Source: Isosphaeraceae bacterium (GTDB lineage Bacteria; Planctomycetota; Planctomycetia; Isosphaerales; Isosphaeraceae). Taken from it: DNA of 53,566 nucleotides. Position 1 is the stretch's first letter; each line of letters begins with the position of its first letter. The notes beneath the pieces are model-generated. The model was not told the DNA's origin, did not search any database, and saw nothing but the letters and a program-made list of their open reading frames with translations. The stretch is from contig JARLIH010000150.1 of the NCBI GenBank assembly GCA_031291845.1, forward strand, positions 1 through 53,566. Direction: 5' to 3'. Positions 48,051-53,566 of this stretch are shown in pieces. The position numbers and the translations under genes were made by a program.

Positions 48051-50494
48051 TGGCCACCGTGGACCCGTCGCGAATCCCTGAGCTACTAAGGTGCGCCCAC
48101 CAGTGGGTCGTGTACCGGATCGTCGAACGCAAGGGCAAGCTCGACAAGCCCCCGTTCGACCATCGCACGGGAAGGCGCGGCGATATCACCGACTCGGCCA
48201 TTTGGATGCCGCTGAGCAGGGCCTTGGAGGTCTCGCGCAACTACGACGGGGTCGGCTTCGTCTTCGCCCCTAACGGCGGCATCACTGGCGTGGACCTGGA
48301 TAAGTGCGTCAACGACGAGGGCGCAATCGAGCCGTGGGCCGAACGTCTCGTGCACGCGCTCAACAGCTACACCGAGTTCAGCCCGAGCCGGCGCGGTCTC
48401 CACATCGTGGTCCGCGGCGAGTTCGTAGCAGGGTGCGGACACAAGGTCAACGGATTCGGGGAGACCGGGATCGGGGCGATCGAACTGTACGACCGGAACC
48501 GCTACTTCACGGTCACTGGCGACCACCTCGACGGGACGCCTGAAACCATCGAGGACCGTCAGGAGGAGCTTACGGCGTTGTGCGACGAGCTCTTCCCCAG
48601 GCGGAACGGGCACGCCGGCGCGGGCGGTACGGTCGCGGCACCAGGGCGGAACGGGATCCCGGATGAGGAGTTGCTCGAGATCGCGCGACGAGCGTGGAAC
48701 GGGAAGGCGTTCCGCAAGCTCTTCGACGAGGGTGAGCTTACGAAGCACAACGGGGACTGGTCGCGTGCGGACATGGCGCTGTGTTCGCACCTCGCGTTCT
48801 GGACCGGGGGCGACGGCGCTTCGGTGGACCGACTGTTCCGCCAATCCGCACTGATGCGCAACAAGTGGGATGAGCGCCGGGGCGATCACACCTATGGGGC
48901 GCGCACCATCGACAGGACCCTATCCTCGATGCGCGCCTACTTCTCCGCTGGCGCTTTGGTGCCGGAGCCGGGAGCACACGACCTGGATGAGGAGCAGGCA
49001 CAGAGCATCGTAGAGGCGGTGCGCCGTGCACGGTCATGGGAAACTCCGGTGCTGGCCAAGCCCGACCCGGCGACGCCATTCCCCGTGGACGTGCTGCCCC
49101 CGGATCTAGCGTGGCTCGTGGAGGCCGGGGCCGAGTGCATGAGCTGCCCCCGCGACTTCCTCGGTGCTGCTGCGCTGGCCGTTGCTGGTGCCGCGATTGG
49201 TCGTTCCCTGGCCATCGCCATCAAGGACTCGTGGATCGAGTCGGCCGCGCTGTACGTCTCGGCCGTGGCCGATCCCGGCTCAACCAAGAGCCCAGCTATT
49301 TCACTGGTGTCCAAGCCGATCTTTGCAATCAGTGAATCGTGCCTGAACCAGTTCCGGGCAGAGGTCGAACGGGCCAAGGAACAGCAACAAATGGCAATGG
49401 CGAACCGAAGGGCTGGGGGACCGGTGGCGCCACCGGCAGAGCCTCCTCCACAGTTGCGCCGGATCGCTGTCTCAGACACAACGTGCGAGGCCTTGGGACC
49501 GATCCTGGTTGACAACCCGCGCGGTGTAGTCATGGTCCGAGACGAGCTCACCGCACTTGTCGCCGGCCTGAACCAGTACAAGAGCGGCGGCAAGGGTGCC
49601 GACCGCCAGTTCTTCCTCTCGGCCTGGTCCGGCACCGCAGTGACCGTGGATCGGAAGGGTCAGCACGACCGCGGGCCGCTCCACATCCCGCACCCGTTCC
49701 TGTCAATCCTCGGCGCGATGACGCCGGACATGCTCACGGAGCTCGCTGAGGGCAAGGGCCGGGACGACGGCTTCATCGATCGGTTCCTGTTCACGCTGCC
49801 CGATCCGGTTCAGGTGCGGTGGGTTCCCGAGACGGTTCCGGGAGAGGCCATGGACCGATGGGGCGCGGCGGTGCGTGTGCTCTGGAACCGGCCAATGCTG
49901 CTCGATAACAAGGGGCGGCCGTGCCCCCGGTTCCTACGCTTCACCGATGACGCACTTGCGCTGTTTGCCACCTGGTTTAACGAGCACTGTTCCGAAACGG
50001 AGCAGTTCGACTTCCCCCACCAGCTCCACGGTGCCTGGTCGAAGCTACGCGCGTACTGTGCCCGGCTCGCGCTAATCCTCCACTGCCTCAGTATGGCCTA
50101 CAACCCAACCGGGGAAGAGGACGACACGGAGCGCGTCGGGCCCGCCGCCGTGGCCGGCGCGATTGCTCTAGTGAACTATTTCAAGGTCCACACCAGGAGG
50201 GTCAAGTCTCTCCTTGGGGGCGGCCTGTACGACAACCAGGACGCCCGAGCGGTGGTGCGCTGGCTTCGCTCCACGGGCCGCGAGACGGTCTCTGAGCGCG
50301 ATGTCAAGCGCAACTTCCCCCAGCGGTTCAGGGAGGAGACGGAAGCCTACACGAAGGCCGTGGACTGGCTCGTGGACCGTCACTGCCTTCGCGTCGTGGA
50401 AGGTGCAAAACAGCAGGGGCCGGGGCGGAAACGGTCGCTGACGTTCGAGGTGAACCCGACTCTCTTGAGTGGAGTTTGCGTGCATGCAACCTAA
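48050..50494 (+). CDS. replication protein: PrimPol-like N-terminus and DUF3987 ATPase
   Basis: An 814-residue protein. Residues 1-175 resemble the NrS-1 type archaeo-eukaryotic primase-polymerase: QWVVYRIVERKGKLDKPPF, GVGFVFAPNGGITGVDLDKC with the DLD metal ligands near 81, and SPSRRGLHIVVRG with His near 117. A C-terminal DUF3987-like ATPase has a P-loop-like ADPGSTKS near 405 and a winged-helix-like end. It probably primes and unwinds phage DNA. The 101-bp palindrome begins within its stop codon. Confidence 0.8.
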   Translation: MATVDPSRIPELLRCAHQWVVYRIVERKGKLDKPPFDHRTGRRGDITDSAIWMPLSRALEVSRNYDGVGFVFAPNGGITGVDLDKCVNDEGAIEPWAERLVHALNSYTEFSPSRRGLHIVVRGEFVAGCGHKVNGFGETGIGAIELYDRNRYFTVTGDHLDGTPETIEDRQEELTALCDELFPRRNGHAGAGGTVAAPGRNGIPDEELLEIARRAWNGKAFRKLFDEGELTKHNGDWSRADMALCSHLAFWTGGDGASVDRLFRQSALMRNKWDERRGDHTYGARTIDRTLSSMRAYFSAGALVPEPGAHDLDEEQAQSIVEAVRRARSWETPVLAKPDPATPFPVDVLPPDLAWLVEAGAECMSCPRDFLGAAALAVAGAAIGRSLAIAIKDSWIESAALYVSAVADPGSTKSPAISLVSKPIFAISESCLNQFRAEVERAKEQQQMAMANRRAGGPVAPPAEPPPQLRRIAVSDTTCEALGPILVDNPRGVVMVRDELTALVAGLNQYKSGGKGADRQFFLSAWSGTAVTVDRKGQHDRGPLHIPHPFLSILGAMTPDMLTELAEGKGRDDGFIDRFLFTLPDPVQVRWVPETVPGEAMDRWGAAVRVLWNRPMLLDNKGRPCPRFLRFTDDALALFATWFNEHCSETEQFDFPHQLHGAWSKLRAYCARLALILHCLSMAYNPTGEEDDTERVGPAAVAGAIALVNYFKVHTRRVKSLLGGGLYDNQDARAVVRWLRSTGRETVSERDVKRNFPQRFREETEAYTKAVDWLVDRHCLRVVEGAKQQGPGRKRSLTFEVNPTLLSGVCVHAT

Positions 50495-50592
50495 TTTTGT
50501 CAATTCTGTCAATTACGCGTCGTGTGTGCGGGTGCGCACGCGCGTATGCGCCCGCACGCTACGACGCGTAATTGACAGAATTGACAAAATTA
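50492..50592. repeat. 101-bp near-perfect palindrome with iteron-like TGTCAATT
   Basis: The outer 31 bp (50492-50522 against 50562-50592) are a perfect inverted repeat, and the 39-bp centre (GTGCGGGTGCGCA against TATGCGCCCGCAC) is nearly perfect. Each arm has TGTCAATT twice, nine bases apart, giving four iteron-like words in all. It starts in the replication gene stop codon. Transcribed, it would form a very long stem. A replication origin, a strong bidirectional terminator or a protein-binding site are possible. Confidence 0.85.
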
Positions 50593-50608
50593 CTCTCTCT
50601 AGTAAATA
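50572..50608 (+). promoter_or_regulatory. rightward sigma-70 promoter at the palindrome edge
   Basis: The right arm contains TTGACA twice (50572-50577 and 50581-50586). From the second, TAAATA (50603-50608) is 16 bp away, followed by the AT-rich segment 50600-50645, which also holds TATATA words. By symmetry the left arm gives TTGACA boxes on the minus strand, but no -10 lies beyond them. It would drive the genes from 50660. Confidence 0.55.
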
Positions 50609-50659
50609 ACTACTATATAGAGTCTATATATTACCTATATTAACAGAACGGAGCAACGA

Positions 50660-51073
50660 ATGTCTAATACTCCAAGAGAACCTGTAGCCCCTATCCGTGG
50701 ACAAGCCCGTGCTGTGGCCGTCACCGTCTTCGTCCTCGGCTTCCTGGACGGCGGCCGCTCCTGGTTCCTCGGCCGCGGCGCGTCGTTCGGCAACATGATG
50801 TCGACGCTCGACCCCGCCACGGCCCGGACCTGGCCATCAATCGTGGAGCTCGAGCTCTGGGTCGACGCGCTGCCCGACACCGCCAAGGCCCAGATCGCCG
50901 ACCGCGAGCTCCTGATCCTTCCGCTGGAGATCACCGTTGGTAACGCAGTCGACACGGTGACGCTGGAGACGGTCACCCCGGAAACCAAGGAGACGCCGGC
51001 GGAGCGCGTGATTACCCGCCGACCCGCCAAGACCAAGACCAAGACCGAGTCGCCCGCATCACTGTTCGCCTGA
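50660..51073 (+). CDS. hypothetical early protein
   Basis: A 137-residue protein after GGAG (ten bases upstream). It has GQARAVAVTVFVLGFLDGGRSWFLGRG, a possible buried helix, then an Ala/Glu region and a basic Lys/Thr-rich end. No domain recognised. First gene after the palindrome-associated promoter; 13 bp before the metallopeptidase gene. Confidence 0.6.
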   Translation: MSNTPREPVAPIRGQARAVAVTVFVLGFLDGGRSWFLGRGASFGNMMSTLDPATARTWPSIVELELWVDALPDTAKAQIADRELLILPLEITVGNAVDTVTLETVTPETKETPAERVITRRPAKTKTKTESPASLFA

Positions 51074-51086
51074 GAGGAGCCGCCCC

Positions 51087-53222
51087 GTGCCCACGACCTA
51101 CAAGCTCGCCCAGGAGGTCGACGAGCGTATTCTGATGACGATGGAACGCGTCCTGCGTAAACACCTCCATTTCCTGCCGCTGCTCGATGCAGAGGTGAAC
51201 ATTGAGGTCCTCTGCGCGTTTAGCGACAAGGGTCGCCCGGTCAAGATGATGAAGTGCCCCGTGCTCGCCAAGGCGAAGGTCGTCAAGGACGAGGAGCGAG
51301 CGCGCGGCGGTCCCGACGTTCGGATCGTGCTCGACGCCAAGGCGTGGGGCACCCTGGGACGACCTTCGCAAGAGTCGGTCTTCGCGCACGAGCTCTACCA
51401 CCTCAAGCTGGTCGAGGACGGTGACGGCGGGTTCGAGCAGGACGCCTACGACCGGCCCGTAGTCAAGACGATCCCCGACGATTGGCTGATCAACGGCTTC
51501 GGCGACGTCGCAGCCTGGTACGGCGAACACTCGATCGAGCGGCGCAGCTACGTCGCGCTGAGCAAGCGGCTGGGCCAGCTCCGGTTGCCGTTTGGGGAGG
51601 TGGAAACGCGTGAAGTGGCTACCGACAAGTCGACCAGCGGCGATCCGATCGATACCGCCGTGGCCGAAGCGCTGTGCCAGGTCGAGGCGTGCGCCGATCC
51701 GGCGGTCGTCGCGCAGGCCGCGGCAAAGGAGAAGCCCCGCGCGGCAAAGGGTCCGCGGTCCAGTTCGACCTCGGCGGCGCCGAAGCCGGAGGACATCATC
51801 CGCGAGATCGACCAGCAGCTCGGGACCCTGAGCGACGAAGACCAGAACGTTTGGAATCGGACCCCGCTCGAGGAGCTCGGAATTACTGACCAGCGACTTA
51901 CGATGCTGAACGATGCAGGGTTCAGCGACGTCAGCGATGTCATCTACGCGGTGTTGGAGGAAGGTCGCTTCCTCGATTCGCTCCCCGGCCAGACGGCGAC
52001 TAGCGCCGCGCACCTCGCCGACCGGATGGCCGAAGTGTTTGCCGTGTTCGCGGAAGGCCGGGAGGTTGTCACAGGCCATGAGATCGCCGGGGACGCGGCG
52101 GCTGCCGAGCAGACAGCCAAGCCGATCGAGCTGTTCCGGGACGGCAAATATACGTTCGCCGAGCTCGGTCTCACGGATGACTTCGACAAGCTTATGGCAA
52201 AGAGTAACGCGGCCAAGATTTCCACCAACTTCAACCCGGCAAAGCCGGATAAGGTCGCCAATCTCGTTGATGTGCGCGGCGCTCTTTACATGGTCGCCGG
52301 CGGTGTCTACGCCGGCGCCGATCATCCTGTTCGAAGCTATGTCACGCTCGTTCGTGCCGTGCCGGTCGAGGAGTGGAAGGGAAGTCGAAACGGCCGAGTG
52401 AACCCGGAGACCGGCTATCAGGGTGCCAGCGTTACGTGGAAGGGTAAGACGTACGTGCTCGGCGGCCGTGACATGGAGCTCCGCGCGTATCCTGTGTCCG
52501 TCCCCATCGAGTCTCCCGCGTCCGACGTCCTCGACCCTCCCCACTGGCGCGACCGCCCAATCGACCAGATGGGCCTTTCTGACGAACTCGTCGCCGACGC
52601 CCGCGAATATCAGATTGAGACCGCCGGGACCCTCGGCGAGTGGCTGGAGAGCGGCGACAGCAACGACCTGCTCGACGAATCGCGTGAGGGCTATATCGCG
52701 GCTCTGGACGCGATCGCCAAGCCCAACCGCGAGTGCCGCCGGTGCTACTTTGTTCGGGCCGACGGCGACGAATGCCCGCGATGCGGCGCTACTAGGTGGG
52801 ATCTAACGGCGCACGACGTTGGGCCGCCGGTGGGTGACTCTGAGCAGGCGCAGGCGGCGGCCGAACACTCCGACCTCGACATCTACCCCGACGGCCCGCG
52901 CGAGCCGTCGAAGCCCGGTCACCTGCGGATCGGGTCGAAGGACGTGCCGGTTACTGGCCAGGTCGTCGAGGAGGACGACGACAAGTCGAAGCGCGGAAAG
53001 CGGAAACCGAAAGCCGCTGCGGCCGAGCCTGGGCCGCTCCCCGACAACATCTTCCTCGTCGGGCCGCCGCGCAAGCCCGCGACCTACGCCGTCCGCGCGT
53101 CGTCGCTCAAAGCAGCGGCCGACTTCGCTAAGAGCCAGCATCCCAAGGGTGCCAAGGTCCACGTGCGGCCGCTCGAGCCGGGCCAAAAGCTCCTTGTGCC
53201 GGTCACTCGTGACTTGACGTAG
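51087..53222 (+). CDS. metallopeptidase fused to helix-hairpin-helix-like and zinc-ribbon segments
   Basis: A 711-residue protein from GTG, with GAGAGGAG upstream. Residues 1-165 are a putative phage metallopeptidase with HELYH (H101, E102, H105). Residues about 255-300 ([30 protein letters not shown]) and 490-545 ([33 protein letters not shown]) look like RNA polymerase alpha C-terminal-type helix-hairpin-helix segments. A zinc ribbon, [18 protein letters not shown], occurs near 550-567. The rest is linker. The family of the first domain is often found alone at 150-200 residues, so the fusion is notable. DNA-bound substrate cleavage is a guess. Confidence 0.7.
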   Translation: MPTTYKLAQEVDERILMTMERVLRKHLHFLPLLDAEVNIEVLCAFSDKGRPVKMMKCPVLAKAKVVKDEERARGGPDVRIVLDAKAWGTLGRPSQESVFAHELYHLKLVEDGDGGFEQDAYDRPVVKTIPDDWLINGFGDVAAWYGEHSIERRSYVALSKRLGQLRLPFGEVETREVATDKSTSGDPIDTAVAEALCQVEACADPAVVAQAAAKEKPRAAKGPRSSSTSAAPKPEDIIREIDQQLGTLSDEDQNVWNRTPLEELGITDQRLTMLNDAGFSDVSDVIYAVLEEGRFLDSLPGQTATSAAHLADRMAEVFAVFAEGREVVTGHEIAGDAAAAEQTAKPIELFRDGKYTFAELGLTDDFDKLMAKSNAAKISTNFNPAKPDKVANLVDVRGALYMVAGGVYAGADHPVRSYVTLVRAVPVEEWKGSRNGRVNPETGYQGASVTWKGKTYVLGGRDMELRAYPVSVPIESPASDVLDPPHWRDRPIDQMGLSDELVADAREYQIETAGTLGEWLESGDSNDLLDESREGYIAALDAIAKPNRECRRCYFVRADGDECPRCGATRWDLTAHDVGPPVGDSEQAQAAAEHSDLDIYPDGPREPSKPGHLRIGSKDVPVTGQVVEEDDDKSKRGKRKPKAAAAEPGPLPDNIFLVGPPRKPATYAVRASSLKAAADFAKSQHPKGAKVHVRPLEPGQKLLVPVTRDLT

Positions 53223-53288
53223 TCGCAAGCCGCGGCCGCTGTCTGACTTTTTCTTTTCTCATAACCGAAGGAACCTGAGGAGCCTGCA

Positions 53289-53566
53289 ATGCCCGAGTTC
53301 AAGATTACTGCCGTTTTGGATGGCGCGCTACTCTTTGAATGCGAAGCCGAGTCGCTCAAGGAGGCCCTGGAGATGGCCGTCGCAAAAAAGGCCAGCCTCT
53401 CCGGGGCCAGCCTCTCCGGGGCCAGCCTCGACGGGGCCAACCTCTTCAGGGCCAGCCTCTCCAGGGCCAACCTCGACGGGGCCAGCCTCTCCGGGGCCAG
53501 CCTCTCCGGGGCCAGCCTCTCCGGGGCCAGCCTCGACGGGGCCAACCTCTTCAGGGCCAGCCTCTC
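53289..53566 (+). CDS. pentapeptide-repeat protein (partial, runs off the window)
   Basis: The ATG has GAGGAG six bases upstream. After 36 residues ([26 protein letters not shown]...) a run of A-(S/N)-L-x-x units begins and continues to the window edge: [25 protein letters not shown]. Pentapeptide repeats fold into a right-handed beta-helix that can mimic DNA, as in gyrase inhibitors, but here the Ser- and Gly-rich units are unusually uniform. The 3' end is outside the window. Confidence 0.85.
   Translation, partial: MPEFKITAVLDGALLFECEAESLKEALEMAVAKKASLSGASLSGASLDGANLFRASLSRANLDGASLSGASLSGASLSGASLDGANLFRASL
53392..53566 (+). repeat. 15-bp tandem repeats in the pentapeptide gene
   Basis: The coding repeat is nearly identical at DNA level, with the unit GGGGCCAGCCTCTCC and variants (GACGGGGCCAACCTCTTC) arranged in a higher-order pattern of about 120 bp. 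Such uniform repeats can change length by slippage. The array continues past the window. Confidence 0.75.

Noticed and set aside
5754..53566. Integrase or excisionase
   Set aside because: No tyrosine or serine recombinase catalytic pattern was found; the protein at 44653 is only vaguely excisionase-like. The integrase probably lies outside the window.

Overview
The window is GC-rich DNA from a planctomycete, most likely of the Gemmataceae type. The first 5.4 kb carries chromosomal genes typical of that phylum: a DUF1559 pilin-like protein with an N-terminal type IV pilin motif and the C-terminal H-x9-DG motif, a carboxypeptidase-regulatory-like fragment, a small lipoprotein and an FG-GAP/VCBS repeat secreted protein. 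From about 5.4 kb to the right edge the DNA is a tailed-phage genome, read here as a prophage whose right end, integrase and second att site lie outside the window.

Phage layout. 5.7-10.4 kb: tightly overlapping small genes for membrane and secreted proteins, including a CAP-domain lipoprotein and a papain-like cysteine peptidase homologue. 10.4-19 kb: lambda-like head module (small and large terminase, DUF935-type portal, a minor-head/S49 protease/scaffold fusion, a repeat-bearing decoration protein, major capsid protein, and one opposite-strand gene behind the capsid). 19.1-34.9 kb: connectors, a probable fibre/LamG cassette, tail completion proteins, tube, overlapping tail chaperones, a 993-residue tape measure, distal tail proteins, a 1,011-residue tail adhesin and a GT-B glycosyltransferase. 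The long tape measure and absence of a sheath gene indicate a siphovirus. 35.0-43.7 kb: mostly leftward accessory and regulatory genes, with several HTH proteins, two convincing sigma-70-type promoters overlapped by symmetric operators, and paralogous membrane/SH3-like proteins. 43.8-53.6 kb: rightward early genes including a solitary CRISPR repeat, phage csrA, a PrimPol/DUF3987 replication protein, a 101-bp palindrome with a promoter on its flank, a metallopeptidase fused to helix-hairpin-helix and zinc-ribbon segments, and a pentapeptide-repeat protein cut by the window edge.

The most interesting item is the solitary 32-nt repeat at 44899-44930. It has the form of a type I-C CRISPR repeat but has no second repeat and no cas genes. 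This is the arrangement described for RNA-based anti-CRISPRs (Racr, solitary repeat units), so the phage may carry an RNA decoy against a host type I-C system. Other points worth attention are the 101-bp palindrome after the replication gene, two genes each interrupted by one in-frame stop codon, and a candidate attachment-site core exactly at the host/phage junction. No tRNA, integrase, complete CRISPR array or recognisable endolysin was identified by eye.
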